DNA from: Natrinema caseinilyticum | GTDB lineage: Archaea > Halobacteriota > Halobacteria > Halobacteriales > Natrialbaceae | NCBI RefSeq assembly: GCF_024227435.1 | Contig: NZ_CP100445.1 | Span: forward strand, 1,237,369-1,301,368 | Length of the DNA stretch: 64,000 nucleotides | Direction of reading: 5' to 3' | Shown: positions 9,127-18,739 of the stretch, piece by piece | Layout: every line of letters begins with the position of its first letter | Position numbering within the stretch: the stretch's first letter is position 1 | The notes under the pieces: generated by a model | Databases searched by the model: none | What the model was told of the DNA's origin: nothing | What the model saw: only the letters and a program-made list of their open reading frames with translations | Program-made: the position numbers and the translations under genes

Positions 9127-10676
9127 GCCAGGAGACGACGACCGGGACGGCCGCGCCCGCCGTCGACGCGTTCGACCGCGTCGCGCTGAGCGTCGTCGGT
9201 CTCTCGATCGTGACGTTCCTGCTCGGCTGGACGACGCTGTTCGAGCGCACGAGCGCCGACACCGCCGTCGCGGGCCTCTCGCTGTTTACGCTGTTCGGCG
9301 TCGTGTTCCTGTTGGCGGGCCTCGGACTGATCGTCTCGGGAATCGCGTCGTACGTCGACGCATTCGAGACGACCGCCGACCAGTACACCGGACTCGGCAC
9401 CGGCATCGCGTTCGGCGTGGTCGGTTTCGCGACCGGCGGGTTGGCGACGACGGTCCTGTTCGGCGTCGGCGCCACCGGCAGCGTCCTCGCGGGGCTGGTC
9501 GTCGCGTTCGTCACGACGATCGGCGTCGCGGTGCTTCCGGAAGACATCGGCACGACGCTCCCGGTCGGCTCGCTCTCGATCCTCTGGGGCGCGCTGCTGG
9601 TCGGCGGCCTCGTCGACGCGAGCTGGTTCTGGAACCCACCGTCGCTGGAGGCGACGTTCCACGCCCCGATCGTCGTACCGCTCGCGACCATCGCGCTCAG
9701 CCTGCTCGTCGCCTGGAGCGGCGCTATCGTCGCGGAGGGCTTTGGCAGCCAGGGCCGACAGAACGGCGCGTACCTGCTGATCGGATTGAACGCCTTCGGC
9801 ATGATCGCAGTACTGCTGTTGCTGATCCTCTTCGTCGTCCGCAAGGGGCTCCCGAAGCTCCTCGAGGGCGCCCAGTTCGGTCCGGGGCTGAGTATCTCCG
9901 TTCCCTTCCTCACGAAGGGAGTCGTGCTCGGCCAGCAGTACAACGGCATCTTCCCGGCCATCGTCGGCACGGTCTGGCTCGTGATCGGCGCGGTGGTGCT
10001 CGCGGTCCCGATGGGAATCGGCGCTGCCGTCTTCCTCACCGAGTACGCAGAGCAAGGCCGGTTCACCGCGGTCATCGAAACCGCGACCAACGCGCTGTGG
10101 AGTACGCCCAGTATCGTCTACGGCCTGTTCGGCTACGCGTTCCTCGTGCCTCGGTTCGGCAACAGCAATTCGCTGCTCGCGGGGATGATGGTTCTGGGCT
10201 TCATGCTGCTGCCCCTGGTCGTCATCACCAGTCGCGAGTCGATCAAGAGCGTCCCCGACGAGTACCGGGACGCGAGCGCCGCGCTGGGCGTCAACCAGTG
10301 GCAGACGATCCGGAGCGTCGTGCTGCCGGCCGCGATGCCCGGCGTCGTCACCGGCGTGATCCTCGGCGTCGGTCGGATCGCAGGCGAGACGGCGCCGATC
10401 CTGCTCGTGACGAGCGGCCAGCCGTTCCCCGCTCGCGCGCCGAGCATCCTCGGCTCCTTTCGGTTCGTCGCGACCCCACCGTTCGTCGAGAACCAGGCGC
10501 TGTTGCAGGCCTCGAGCGCGCTCCCCTACCAGCTGTACGCCGTCATCACCGCCGGCGTCGGCCAGGAAGAGGCGTTCGGATGGGGGACCGCCCTCGTACT
10601 GCTGATGGTGGTGCTTGGATTCTACGCGATCGGCATCGCCTCGCGAATCTACTTCAGGAGGAAGCTACACGAATGA
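9123..10676 (+). CDS. pstA1: Phosphate ABC transporter permease PstA, long form
   Basis: This 517-residue membrane protein has two parts. Residues 1-240 contain about six extra hydrophobic helices not found in bacterial PstA (about 290 residues). Residues 250-517 are the standard permease domain, with the EAA loop [20 protein letters not shown] and [14 protein letters not shown]. The extra half is shared with the second PstA in this window, so it is a family feature, not a fusion accident; its role is unknown. It overlaps pstC1 and pstB1 by 4 bases each. Confidence 0.92.
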   Translation: MSQETTTGTAAPAVDAFDRVALSVVGLSIVTFLLGWTTLFERTSADTAVAGLSLFTLFGVVFLLAGLGLIVSGIASYVDAFETTADQYTGLGTGIAFGVVGFATGGLATTVLFGVGATGSVLAGLVVAFVTTIGVAVLPEDIGTTLPVGSLSILWGALLVGGLVDASWFWNPPSLEATFHAPIVVPLATIALSLLVAWSGAIVAEGFGSQGRQNGAYLLIGLNAFGMIAVLLLLILFVVRKGLPKLLEGAQFGPGLSISVPFLTKGVVLGQQYNGIFPAIVGTVWLVIGAVVLAVPMGIGAAVFLTEYAEQGRFTAVIETATNALWSTPSIVYGLFGYAFLVPRFGNSNSLLAGMMVLGFMLLPLVVITSRESIKSVPDEYRDASAALGVNQWQTIRSVVLPAAMPGVVTGVILGVGRIAGETAPILLVTSGQPFPARAPSILGSFRFVATPPFVENQALLQASSALPYQLYAVITAGVGQEEAFGWGTALVLLMVVLGFYAIGIASRIYFRRKLHE

Positions 10677-11578
10677 GCGAACAGACGGCACCGACGAACG
10701 TTGCACAGTCATCGAACAGCCATACGGTCGACGCCGAGACCGACGAGCGACTCGTCGACTCGTGGACCGACTACGAATTCGCGGGCGAGGCCGCCATCTC
10801 GGTCGAAGACCTCGACGTGTACTACGGCGACGACCGCGCCATCGACAGCATCTCGATGGACATTCCCGAGAAGAGCGTGACGGCACTGATCGGCCCGAGC
10901 GGTTGCGGGAAGTCGACGTTCCTTCGGTGTCTCAACCGGATGAACGACCGGATCGACAGTGCCCGAGTCGAGGGGACCGTCGAGATCGACGACGAGAACA
11001 TCTACGAGGGGGACACCGACCTGGTTGAACTCCGAAAGAAGGTCGGGATGGTCTTCCAGAGCCCGAACCCGTTCCCGAAGTCGATCCGCGCGAACGTCTC
11101 CTATGGCCCGCGAAAGCACGGCGACGTCAACGTCGGCGTGCTGGGTCGCCTGCTCGGGAACGACGACCGCGAGGTCGAGCGTGAGATCGTCGAGCGCTCG
11201 CTCGAGCAGGCGGCGCTGTGGGAGGAAGTATCCGAGCGGCTCGACGACAACGCGCTCGGGCTCTCGGGCGGCCAGCAACAGCGCCTGTGCATCGCGCGCT
11301 GTCTCGCCGTCGACCCCGACGTGATCCTGATGGACGAGCCGGCGAGCGCCCTCGATCCCGTCGCGACCGCCAAAATCGAGGATCTGATCGAGCAACTCGC
11401 CGAGGAGTACACCGTCGTGGTCGTTACCCACAACATGCAACAGGCCGCGCGGATCAGCGACCAGACCGCCGTGTTCCTCACCGGCGGTCAACTCGTCGAG
11501 TACGACGACACCGACAAGATCTTCGAGAATCCCGAGAGCGACCGCGTCGAGGACTACGTCACCGGCAAATTCGGGTGA
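10673..11578 (+). CDS. pstB1: Phosphate ABC transporter ATPase PstB
   Basis: This 301-residue ATPase powers phosphate import. Residues 1-40 are a polar acidic extension; the ABC domain follows, with Walker [10 protein letters not shown] (74-82), the Q loop ([11 protein letters not shown]), the signature LSGGQQQR, Walker [10 protein letters not shown] and the switch VTHNM. Pst-specific CLNRMNDRI follows Walker A. I set the start at 10673 because AGGAGGA lies about ten bases upstream and the ATGA overlap with pstA1 is the usual coupling; the open frame runs much further upstream but is non-coding there. Confidence 0.94.
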   Translation: MSEQTAPTNVAQSSNSHTVDAETDERLVDSWTDYEFAGEAAISVEDLDVYYGDDRAIDSISMDIPEKSVTALIGPSGCGKSTFLRCLNRMNDRIDSARVEGTVEIDDENIYEGDTDLVELRKKVGMVFQSPNPFPKSIRANVSYGPRKHGDVNVGVLGRLLGNDDREVEREIVERSLEQAALWEEVSERLDDNALGLSGGQQQRLCIARCLAVDPDVILMDEPASALDPVATAKIEDLIEQLAEEYTVVVVTHNMQQAARISDQTAVFLTGGQLVEYDDTDKIFENPESDRVEDYVTGKFG

Positions 11579-11582
11579 GGAG

Positions 11583-12305
11583 ATGGCACGCGAGGACTAC
11601 CGGGGGCGACTCGAGCGTCTTCGCGAGGCAATCGTCGCGCTGGGCGACCTCGTTCGCGAGCAACTCGCCGACGCCGCCACGGCACTCTTTACCCGCGAAC
11701 GAGCGCTCGCACGGGAGGTTATCGCGGGCGATCGGAGGGTCAATCAGCGCACCCTCGACATCGAAGGGGAGTGTCTCGACCTGGTGGCACTCTACCAGCC
11801 CGTCGCCGGCGACCTTCGGATCGTCGTCGCCGCCTTCAAGATCGTCACCGATCTCGAGCGCGTCGGCGACCTCGCGACCAACCTGGCAGAGTACGCGCTT
11901 GCAGCGACCGAATCGTCGCCGCCGCTTCCCGACGTCGATTTCGAGCGGATCGCCGCGCTCGCACTGGAGTTGCTCGAGCAGGCGATCGAGGCGTTCGTCA
12001 CGGAGGAGCCAGCGGTCTGTTTCGCGGTCGCCGATCGCGACGACGAACTCGACGCCCGCTGTGCCAGCGTCACGGAGCGGGTCGTCCGGGCCTGTATCGA
12101 TCTCCGGGTCGAAGGCGTCGGCGAGACGACGGAGTGGCTGGTCGAAACCGGTTCCGACGGAACCGCGGGGACGTACGACGTCCTCGCTGACGTCGTGCGG
12201 ACGCTCGTGATCGTTCGCGACATAGAACGGGTCGGTGATCACGCGGTGAACGTGGCTGCCCGGACGCTGTACGCGGTCGAAAGCAGCGACGAGTTGCTCC
12301 GGTGA
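11583..12305 (+). CDS. phoU1: PhoU-type phosphate transport regulator
   Basis: This 240-residue protein is made of two PhoU three-helix repeats, with the metal-binding signatures KIVTDLERVGDLATNLAEY and IVRDIERVGDHAVNVAART. PhoU proteins inhibit or tune the PstSCAB transporter under phosphate excess and may link it to signalling. It has no AbrB domain, so it probably acts by protein contact. It is the last gene of the first pst operon, starting 4 bases after pstB1, with GAGGAG directly before its ATG. Confidence 0.93.
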   Translation: MAREDYRGRLERLREAIVALGDLVREQLADAATALFTRERALAREVIAGDRRVNQRTLDIEGECLDLVALYQPVAGDLRIVVAAFKIVTDLERVGDLATNLAEYALAATESSPPLPDVDFERIAALALELLEQAIEAFVTEEPAVCFAVADRDDELDARCASVTERVVRACIDLRVEGVGETTEWLVETGSDGTAGTYDVLADVVRTLVIVRDIERVGDHAVNVAARTLYAVESSDELLR

Positions 12306-12426
12306 GACGCCGGCTTCGGTCGTCGCTTCGATAGACGAGGGTTCGGGACGGCGAGCGATCGTCCCGCCCAGGAGACCGCCGTAGCCGGTGCATATTCGAC
12401 TATGACTCTATAGATGGATATACAGC

Positions 12427-12450
12427 GTTCATAGCATCCCTTTTTTATAC
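12427..12450 (+). promoter_or_regulatory. Pho-type element plus TATA box of pstS2
   Basis: These 24 bases are identical to 6881-6904. CATAGCATC ends 33 bases before the pstS2 ATG, as at pstS1. Further upstream, CTCTATAGATGG at 12407-12418 looks like a second, weaker element resembling the phoU variant. Confidence 0.7.
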
Positions 12451-12470
12451 TCTTTCGAATTTTCCCCACG

Positions 12471-13493
12471 ATGAGAATCGATGGGTTCGGACGGTCTGTC
12501 GAGTCGGCATCGCGGCGGAAATTCATCGCGGCAACCTGTGGAGGAGGAATGGTAGCTCTCGGCGGGTGTCTGTCGAGCGACGGCGACACGGGAGACGATT
12601 CTCGCAACGACGACGAAGGAGAGTCCGACGGCACCGAACTGAACGGGGAAGTCGTCGTCACGGGATCGAGTACGGTCTTCCCGATTTCGGAGGCGATGCG
12701 CAATCGGTTCACCGAGGTGCATCCGAACGTCACCGTTCGGGTTCAGTCTACCGGCAGTGGCGGCGGATTCGAGGATCATTTCTGTCCCGGCGACGCCGAC
12801 ATCAACGCGGCGTCGCGGCCGATCAAACCCTCCGAAAGGGACCATTGCACCGGAAACGACGTCTCCCCGATCGAGATGCGGATCGCGGGCGACGCCCTCA
12901 CGGTGGCCGTCAGCACCGAGAACGACTGGGCCGATTGCCTGTCGTTCGACCAACTGGCACAGATCTGGGGTTCGGGTGGTGCGGAAACCTGGGCCGATAT
13001 CGACCCGTCGTGGCCCGACGAGCAGTTCGAACTCTACGGCCCGGACACGACATCCGGGACCTACGATTGGTTCACGACGAACGTCGTCGGCGACGCCGGT
13101 CCGCATCGCAGTGACTACGTCGGAACGGAAGACGACACCATCATCGTCCAGGGACTCGAGGACAGTCAGTACGCGATGGGATATTTCGGCTACGGCTATT
13201 ACGCCGAAAACGCGGATCGCGTGACGGCGTTGCGGGTGAAACGGACCGAGAGCGACGACTGTGGGGAGCCGAGTCTGCAAGCGGCACGGAACGGATCGTA
13301 TCCGATGGCTCGGCCGCTATTCATCTACCCCGCCGAGGAAGCGCTGCAGCGCGAGCCCGTCGCCGAGTTCGTCCGATTCTACCTCGAGAATTCGACCGCG
13401 AGTTGGATCGCCGAGGACGTCAATTACGTGCCCTCGAGCGACGAGCAGGCGGACGAGAATCTACAGGCGCTCGACTCGGCCGTGAACTCGTGA
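12471..13493 (+). CDS. pstS2: Orphan phosphate-binding lipoprotein PstS
   Basis: This 340-residue protein has a twin-arginine signal (SRRKFIAATCGGG) and a lipobox LGGC. The mature part shows VVTGSSTVFPISEAM, STGSGGGFEDHFCPGD and GPDTTSGTYDWF, the phosphate-contacting loops of the PstS family. It sits between the two pst operons with its own promoter and no permease genes of its own, so it probably feeds one or both transporters. It is closely similar to pstS3 and more distant from pstS1. Two cysteines conserved with pstS3 (in FCPGD and the DHC region) could form a disulfide. Confidence 0.9.
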   Translation: MRIDGFGRSVESASRRKFIAATCGGGMVALGGCLSSDGDTGDDSRNDDEGESDGTELNGEVVVTGSSTVFPISEAMRNRFTEVHPNVTVRVQSTGSGGGFEDHFCPGDADINAASRPIKPSERDHCTGNDVSPIEMRIAGDALTVAVSTENDWADCLSFDQLAQIWGSGGAETWADIDPSWPDEQFELYGPDTTSGTYDWFTTNVVGDAGPHRSDYVGTEDDTIIVQGLEDSQYAMGYFGYGYYAENADRVTALRVKRTESDDCGEPSLQAARNGSYPMARPLFIYPAEEALQREPVAEFVRFYLENSTASWIAEDVNYVPSSDEQADENLQALDSAVNS

Positions 13494-13751
13494 GTGCTGT
13501 CCGTCGGGGATCGAAGCGTATTCGGGCGGAAGCGGATCGGTGAACGAGCGGGATCGCTGACGTCAGCGCCCGTCCGTTTGCCGGCTCATCGACGGTGACG
13601 CGGCTGTTCGATCGCCTGTTGGAACGCTCGAGTCGACGCAAACGCGACGGGACGGGTTCCAACGGCGTCGTTACCGTGTCGGAACAGTTTTGAACTCGCA
13701 CTATCAACTGTCTCTGTTCGGGCGACCTGCCACTATAGTTTTGGCGGATCT

Positions 13752-13777
13752 ATAGTCCCGTTCTCCTATAGTCCCCT
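13752..13777 (+). promoter_or_regulatory. Tandem CTATAGTCCC elements
   Basis: Two perfect copies of CTATAGTCCC start 16 bases apart. They resemble the CTATAGATCCC of the phoU promoter and the CATAGCATCCC of pstS1 and pstS2, but lie about 190 bases upstream of the pstS3 start, so they may be distal operator sites. Confidence 0.5.
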
Positions 13778-13913
13778 ATGTAACATATGGTGAATGTGGG
13801 CCTTTCATCCGAATCTGATTTGAGCGCCCCGAGAGCGCCCAAAATGGCAAAATTGCCTTTCGTCGAATCGGCGAATCGTGACTATAGCCGTGTATTTAGA
13901 GATATATAGCCAA

Positions 13914-13937
13914 CATAGCATCGTATTTCTATATACA
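13914..13937 (+). promoter_or_regulatory. Pho-type element plus TATA box of pstS3
   Basis: CATAGCATC (13914-13922) is followed by GTATTTCTATATAC, an AT-rich TATA box. The element ends 32 bases before the ATG at 13954, almost the same spacing as at pstS1 and pstS2. Confidence 0.65.
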
Positions 13938-13953
13938 GTCGAACGTCCACACG

Positions 13954-14922
13954 ATGACTGATATCCAGATGGATCGTGAGGGTCGCTCGTATTCTCGGCG
14001 AAAATTCCTGGCCGCGACGGGAGCGGCGGGAGCGCTCTCGATCGCTGGTTGCACGGAAAATACCGGTGGAGATGGGGGTAACAAGCGCGTTATCGTCACG
14101 GGAAGCAGTACGGTGTTCCCGATTTCAGACAGGTTGTCCGAGGAGTTCATGGACGAAAACTCTCAGGTGAACGTGCCGACAGATCCAACCGGGACGGGCG
14201 GTGGATTCAGTAACAATTTCTGTCCCGGCGATTCGGACATTAACGGCGCATCGCGGCCAATCAAGGACGAAGAGCGCCAGTTGTGTCAGGACAACGGCGT
14301 CGAACCGATCGAGTTCCAGATCGGGAAGGACGCGGTCACCATGGCGGTCCACAACGACTCCCCGATCGACTGCGTTAGCTACGACGAACTCGCCCAGATC
14401 TGGTCCGAAGGCGGTGCCGAAACGTGGTCCGACGTCAACTCCGAGTGGCCCGACACGAAGATCGAGCGCTACGGTCCGCCCTCGACGTCGGGCACGTTCG
14501 ACTGGTTCGGGAGCAACGTTATCGGCGACTCGGGTAGCCACGTCAAGAATTACGAGAAGACCGAGGACGATAACATCCTCGTCAAGGGCATTTCGTCGAC
14601 CGAAAACGCGATCGGCTACTTCGGGTACGCCTACTATCGGGAGAACGAGGATAAGCTCAAAGCGCTCGAGATTCGCGAAAGCGAAGACGGCGAGTGCGTC
14701 GCACCGAGCATCGAGGCCGCACAGTCCGGCGCCTACCCGATGGCACGGCCGCTTTACATCTACGTCAGCAAGGAGTCGCTCGAGCGCGAACCGGTCTATA
14801 ACTTCGTCGAGTACTACCTCGAGCAGTCGTCGACCGACACCATCACCGATGTCGGTTACGTCCCCGTCAGCGACGAGCAGGAGCAGTCGAACCTCGAGAA
14901 ACTCGAGAAGCAAACGAGCTAA
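13954..14922 (+). CDS. pstS3: Phosphate-binding lipoprotein PstS (second operon)
   Basis: This 322-residue protein has a twin-arginine signal (YSRRKFLAATGAAGALS) and a lipobox IAGC. The mature domain carries VTGSSTVFPISDRL, TGTGGGFSNNFCPGD and GPPSTSGTFDWFGSN, matching pstS2 closely. It is the binding protein of the second transporter, pstS3-pstC2-pstA2-pstB2, which has no phoU of its own. The gap to pstC2 is 54 bases and contains GGTTATACGAC, so an internal promoter is possible. Confidence 0.92.
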   Translation: MTDIQMDREGRSYSRRKFLAATGAAGALSIAGCTENTGGDGGNKRVIVTGSSTVFPISDRLSEEFMDENSQVNVPTDPTGTGGGFSNNFCPGDSDINGASRPIKDEERQLCQDNGVEPIEFQIGKDAVTMAVHNDSPIDCVSYDELAQIWSEGGAETWSDVNSEWPDTKIERYGPPSTSGTFDWFGSNVIGDSGSHVKNYEKTEDDNILVKGISSTENAIGYFGYAYYRENEDKLKALEIRESEDGECVAPSIEAAQSGAYPMARPLYIYVSKESLEREPVYNFVEYYLEQSSTDTITDVGYVPVSDEQEQSNLEKLEKQTS

Positions 14923-14976
14923 CCGCGGCGAACCGAACCGAACGATTCACGATGGTTATACGACTATGCCCCACCA

Positions 14977-15918
14977 ATGAGTGAGCGATCGATAGACGTC
15001 GACCTGACGCGTTCGTCGTCGGGTCAATTCGTCAGAGAACGCATCTACAAGTGGCTGTTGTTCGGCTGTGCTGCGTTGACGGTCATCGTCACGGGGAGTA
15101 TCATCCTCACGCTCGCGGTCGACGCGCTCACGTTCTTCAGTAAAGTCTCGCTGACCGAATTTTTCACCGGCACGGAGTGGTACGCCACCTCGGACGGCGG
15201 AACGTTCGGCGTCTGGCCGCTCGTGACCTCGACGCTGATTATCACCGCTGTGTCGGCGATCGTCTCGGTGCCGACCGGCGTCGCCGCCGCCGTCTACTTG
15301 AGCGAGTACGCGAGCGACCGAATGCGATCGGTTCTGAAACCGTCGCTCGAGGTGCTCGCCGGGATTCCGACCGTCGTGTACGGGTATCTCGCGCTCATCT
15401 ATCTGACGCCTGCACTCCAGTGGGTCGGCGTTCCGGTCAGCACGTTCAACCTGCTTTCCGCATCGATCATGGTCGGGATCATGATCATCCCGATGGTCTC
15501 GTCGCTGTCGGAAGACGCGATGAGTTCCGTGCCGGACTCGCTTCGGCAGGCGGGCTACGGCATGGGCGCGACGAAGTTCGAAGTGTCGACCGGAATCGTC
15601 ATTCCCGCCGCCGTCTCGGGGATCTTCTCGTCGTTCATTCTCGCGCTTTCGCGAGCGATCGGCGAAACGATGATCGTCGTCATGGCCGCGGGGCTCCAAC
15701 CGCGGATGTTCAACTTCTCGAATCCGCTCGACAACCTGCTCAGTTCGGGCCAGCCGATGACCGCCGCGATGGTCAACGCCGTGACGAGTGACGCGACCGG
15801 CGGCTCGGCGACGTACCTGAGCATGTTCGCCCTCGGACTGACGCTGTTTACGATCACGTTCGCGATGAACCTCGCGAGCGACTTCGTCGCCGCACGCTAC
15901 CAGGAGGAGTACCAATGA
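14977..15918 (+). CDS. pstC2: Phosphate ABC transporter permease PstC (second)
   Basis: This 313-residue permease has an N-terminal helix (KWLLFGCAALTVIVTGSIIL), a periplasmic-side loop FTGTEWYATSDGG typical of PstC, and the EAA loop SVPDSLRQAGYGMGATKFEV. Its length matches bacterial PstC and it lacks the extra N-terminal helix pair of pstC1, so the two transporters are not simple copies. Its stop overlaps the start of a 12-codon reading frame leading into pstA2. Confidence 0.93.
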   Translation: MSERSIDVDLTRSSSGQFVRERIYKWLLFGCAALTVIVTGSIILTLAVDALTFFSKVSLTEFFTGTEWYATSDGGTFGVWPLVTSTLIITAVSAIVSVPTGVAAAVYLSEYASDRMRSVLKPSLEVLAGIPTVVYGYLALIYLTPALQWVGVPVSTFNLLSASIMVGIMIIPMVSSLSEDAMSSVPDSLRQAGYGMGATKFEVSTGIVIPAAVSGIFSSFILALSRAIGETMIVVMAAGLQPRMFNFSNPLDNLLSSGQPMTAAMVNAVTSDATGGSATYLSMFALGLTLFTITFAMNLASDFVAARYQEEYQ

Positions 15919-15953
15919 CAGATACCGACGAACCACGGGAGGTGTACCGATAA
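15915..15953 (+). CDS. Possible 12-residue coupling ORF between pstC2 and pstA2
   Basis: The frame MTDTDEPREVYR starts at an ATG overlapping the pstC2 stop (ATGA) and ends at a TAA that shares its last base with the pstA2 ATG (TAATG). It contains GGGAGGTG (15938-15945), a good ribosome-binding site for pstA2. It may be a translated leader that couples the two genes, or simply spacer DNA. No function can be assigned. Confidence 0.3.
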   Translation: MTDTDEPREVYR

Positions 15954-17566
15954 TGTCGACCGACCAGCGTACCGGACAGTGGTACGGAACGGGCCAGGCC
16001 GTCAGTCGCGTTCGCGGCCGGGCGTTCAAGGCACTCTGTCTCGGCGCGACACTGCTCGCCCTGTCGGCCGTCTTCGTTCTCCTCCTGTACGTCGCGAACG
16101 ACGCCTTCAAGCCGTTTACCGCAGATTCCGGCTGGCTCCTCACGTTCGTTGGGACGGTCGTTCTCCCCGTCTTCGGAGCGATGGCGTACTACTACACGCG
16201 CGACACGAGAGCCGGTGAGACCGCGACCGTCGCGCTCGGACTGCCGATCGCCTCGCTCCTGCTCACCGGCGGGGTGTTCATCACGTTCGACCACATCGTC
16301 AGCGTCTATCAGTGGCTCGCGATTCTCGTCGCGCTCGTCGTGGCCGGCGGGATCGTGTCGGCTCACAGCCGCGTTCGAACGGAGGCCGACCTCGAGCGGC
16401 TCGCGGTCACGGTGATCGTCCCGGTCCTCGCGCTCTGGCTGATCCCGAAGGGCATTCTTTCGCTTCCCGTGTTGCCGACACGGTCGCTCGCACTAGTGGG
16501 TTCGTTCGTCGTCCCGGTCGCGCTCGCCGTCGGCTGGTTCGTTCGGAAACAACGCGAGAGCGACCGTGACGGCGGCATCGCTGCGGGACTGACGCTTATT
16601 GGCGCAGTTGCAGGATTCGCACTCGCCCCGATCGTGGGCCTCGATCCGTTCGTCTGGATGCTTCTCGTCACGGTCACCGCCGTCCCGGTCGGCCTCTACG
16701 TTGAGAGCGTCGTCCGCAACGAGGCCGGCGTTACCGGCCTCGCGTTTCCGCTCATCGTTGCCGGTGGTATTCTCGCCGGTGTCCTCATCACGGACGCGCT
16801 GGGATTCACCGGCCCGAGTGCGTGGCTCGACTGGGGATTCCTCACGAACGCCCCATCGAGGACTCCCGAGGACGCGGGCTTCTATCCGCCCCTCGTCGGC
16901 TCCGTGATGATGTTGCTCGTGATCGTCGCGTCCGCGTTCCCCGTCGGCGTCGGCGCTGCGCTCTATCTCGAGGAGTACGCCCCGGAACGTGGTCTGTGGG
17001 GGCGCGTCGTCGACCTGATCGAAGTCAACATCGGTAATCTCGCCGGCGTTCCATCCGTCGTCTACGGCGTTCTCGGGCTCGCGCTGTTCGTCCGATGGGG
17101 CGGTCTGAATTCCGGGACCGCCCTCGTCGGCGGGTTCACGATCGGACTGCTCATCCTCCCGATCGTCATCATCTCCTCCCAAGAGGCGATCAGTGCCGTC
17201 CCCGATTCGATGCGGCGCGCATCGTACGGCATGGGAGCGACCAAGTGGCAAACGATCCGCAACGTCGTCCTCCCGGAGGCGCTGCCGGGAATCATGACCG
17301 GCAACATCCTCGCGATGGGCCGTGCGATCGGCGAGACGGCACCGCTGCTCATCATCGGCGCACCCGCAGTCGTTCGAATTGCGCCGAATTCCTTCACGAC
17401 CAAGATTAGCGCGATGCCGCGCCAGATCTACACCTGGTCCGGCGCGATTCAACAAGAGTTTCAACACGGCGTCCTCGCCGCCGGGGTCGTCACGCTACTG
17501 ATCGTCCTCTTGCTGATGAACGCCTCCGCCATCATCATCCGGAACAAGTATCAACGCCGAGACTGA
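15953..17566 (+). CDS. pstA2: Phosphate ABC transporter permease PstA, long form (second)
   Basis: This 537-residue membrane protein has an N-terminal half with about eight hydrophobic helices (for example ALCLGATLLALSAVFVLLLY and ILVALVVAGGIVSA) and a C-terminal permease domain with SVPDSMRRASYGMGATKWQT and MGRAIGETAPLLI. As in pstA1, the extended N-terminal half roughly doubles the usual size. It pairs with PstC2 and is driven by PstB2. ATG 15953 follows GGGAGGTG at a normal distance. Confidence 0.92.
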   Translation: MSTDQRTGQWYGTGQAVSRVRGRAFKALCLGATLLALSAVFVLLLYVANDAFKPFTADSGWLLTFVGTVVLPVFGAMAYYYTRDTRAGETATVALGLPIASLLLTGGVFITFDHIVSVYQWLAILVALVVAGGIVSAHSRVRTEADLERLAVTVIVPVLALWLIPKGILSLPVLPTRSLALVGSFVVPVALAVGWFVRKQRESDRDGGIAAGLTLIGAVAGFALAPIVGLDPFVWMLLVTVTAVPVGLYVESVVRNEAGVTGLAFPLIVAGGILAGVLITDALGFTGPSAWLDWGFLTNAPSRTPEDAGFYPPLVGSVMMLLVIVASAFPVGVGAALYLEEYAPERGLWGRVVDLIEVNIGNLAGVPSVVYGVLGLALFVRWGGLNSGTALVGGFTIGLLILPIVIISSQEAISAVPDSMRRASYGMGATKWQTIRNVVLPEALPGIMTGNILAMGRAIGETAPLLIIGAPAVVRIAPNSFTTKISAMPRQIYTWSGAIQQEFQHGVLAAGVVTLLIVLLLMNASAIIIRNKYQRRD

Positions 17567-17569
17567 CCC

Positions 17570-18493
17570 ATGACACAAGATACTATGAGCGATCCGAACA
17601 GCAGTACCGATACCCAAGCAACTGACGAGGGGCAGGGAAGCCTCGCGAGCGGCGATCTCGAGGGTTCCGATCCGACGACCGAGTCGCTGGTCGAATCGTC
17701 GATCGATGTCGACGGTCGTTCGGGTCAGCCGGCAAGCGGGAGCCAGACCGTAATCGAATCGAGATCCCTCGACGTCTACTACGACGACGTTCAGGCGCTA
17801 CAGTCGATCGATATCGAAATTCCATCCAAGCAGGTTACAGCGATTATCGGGCCATCGGGCTGCGGGAAATCGACGTTCCTTCGGTGTATCAACCGAATGA
17901 ACGATCTCGTCGACGCTGCCCGCGTCGACGGTGAACTGCTGTTCGGCGGGAAGAACGTCTACGACGACGACGTCGATCCAGTCGTACTCCGTCGCAAGAT
18001 CGGGATGGTGTTTCAGGCGCCGAACCCGTTCCCGAAGAGTATCTACGACAACGTCGCCTACGGGCTCGAGGTACAGGGTATCGACGGTGACCACGACGCG
18101 GTCGTCGAGAACGCGCTCCGTCGCGCCGCGCTCTGGGACGAAGTGAAAGACCGACTCGACGAGAGCGCGCTCGGCCTCTCCGGCGGCCAGCAACAACGCC
18201 TCTGTATTGCGCGAGCGATCGCGGTCGACCCCGACGTCCTTCTGATGGACGAACCTGCCTCGGCGCTGGACCCAGTCGCGACGTCGCAGGTCGAAGACCT
18301 GATCGACGACCTCGCCGAGGAGTACACGGTCGTCATCGTCACCCACAACATGCAGCAGGCGGCCCGTATCTCGGACAAAACGGCCGTCTTCCTGACCGGC
18401 GGCGAACTCGTCGAGTTCGACGACACCGACAAGATCTTCGAGAACCCCGAACACGACCGCGTCGAGGACTACATCACCGGCAAGTTCGGATAA
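17570..18493 (+). CDS. pstB2: Phosphate ABC transporter ATPase PstB (second)
   Basis: This 307-residue ATPase has an acidic N-terminal extension of about 60 residues, Walker [10 protein letters not shown], the Q loop [11 protein letters not shown], the signature LSGGQQQR, Walker [10 protein letters not shown] and VTHNM. The core is very similar to pstB1, differing mainly in the extension and in residues 150-190. It begins 3 bases after the pstA2 stop. MSDPNSS at 17585 is an alternative start. It ends the second pst operon. Confidence 0.93.
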   Translation: MTQDTMSDPNSSTDTQATDEGQGSLASGDLEGSDPTTESLVESSIDVDGRSGQPASGSQTVIESRSLDVYYDDVQALQSIDIEIPSKQVTAIIGPSGCGKSTFLRCINRMNDLVDAARVDGELLFGGKNVYDDDVDPVVLRRKIGMVFQAPNPFPKSIYDNVAYGLEVQGIDGDHDAVVENALRRAALWDEVKDRLDESALGLSGGQQQRLCIARAIAVDPDVLLMDEPASALDPVATSQVEDLIDDLAEEYTVVIVTHNMQQAARISDKTAVFLTGGELVEFDDTDKIFENPEHDRVEDYITGKFG

Positions 18494-18739
18494 GGTCGGA
18501 GCGCCCTCGCTCACTCTCTTTGTCCCCACCGCTTGCGGTCCGGATTTTCGGCATCGTCGGTTCGTTTCGTGAACGTCCTCGGTTCGTATCCTCAGCACCG
18601 CCGACAGCGTCGTCGGGGTCGTCGATCCGTCGTGACGATCACCACGGGTCTTCGATAACGCGCGTGAGAGACCCCTTCACGCGAATCGCCATAACCGCTC
18701 GAGACAGTCTCTAACACCTGTCAATGCCAGATACTGACC

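Larger units (their letters stand above)
13494..13953. other. Control region upstream of pstS3
   Basis: No gene is visible. From 13730 the DNA becomes AT-rich and contains ACTATAGTTTT (near 13734), CTATAGTCCC (13752-13761), the same ten bases again (13768-13777), ACTATAGCCG (13881-13890) and the promoter-proximal CATAGCATC (13914-13922). This repeated CTATAG(T/C) pattern looks like a cluster of binding sites for the phosphate regulator. Confidence 0.55.
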
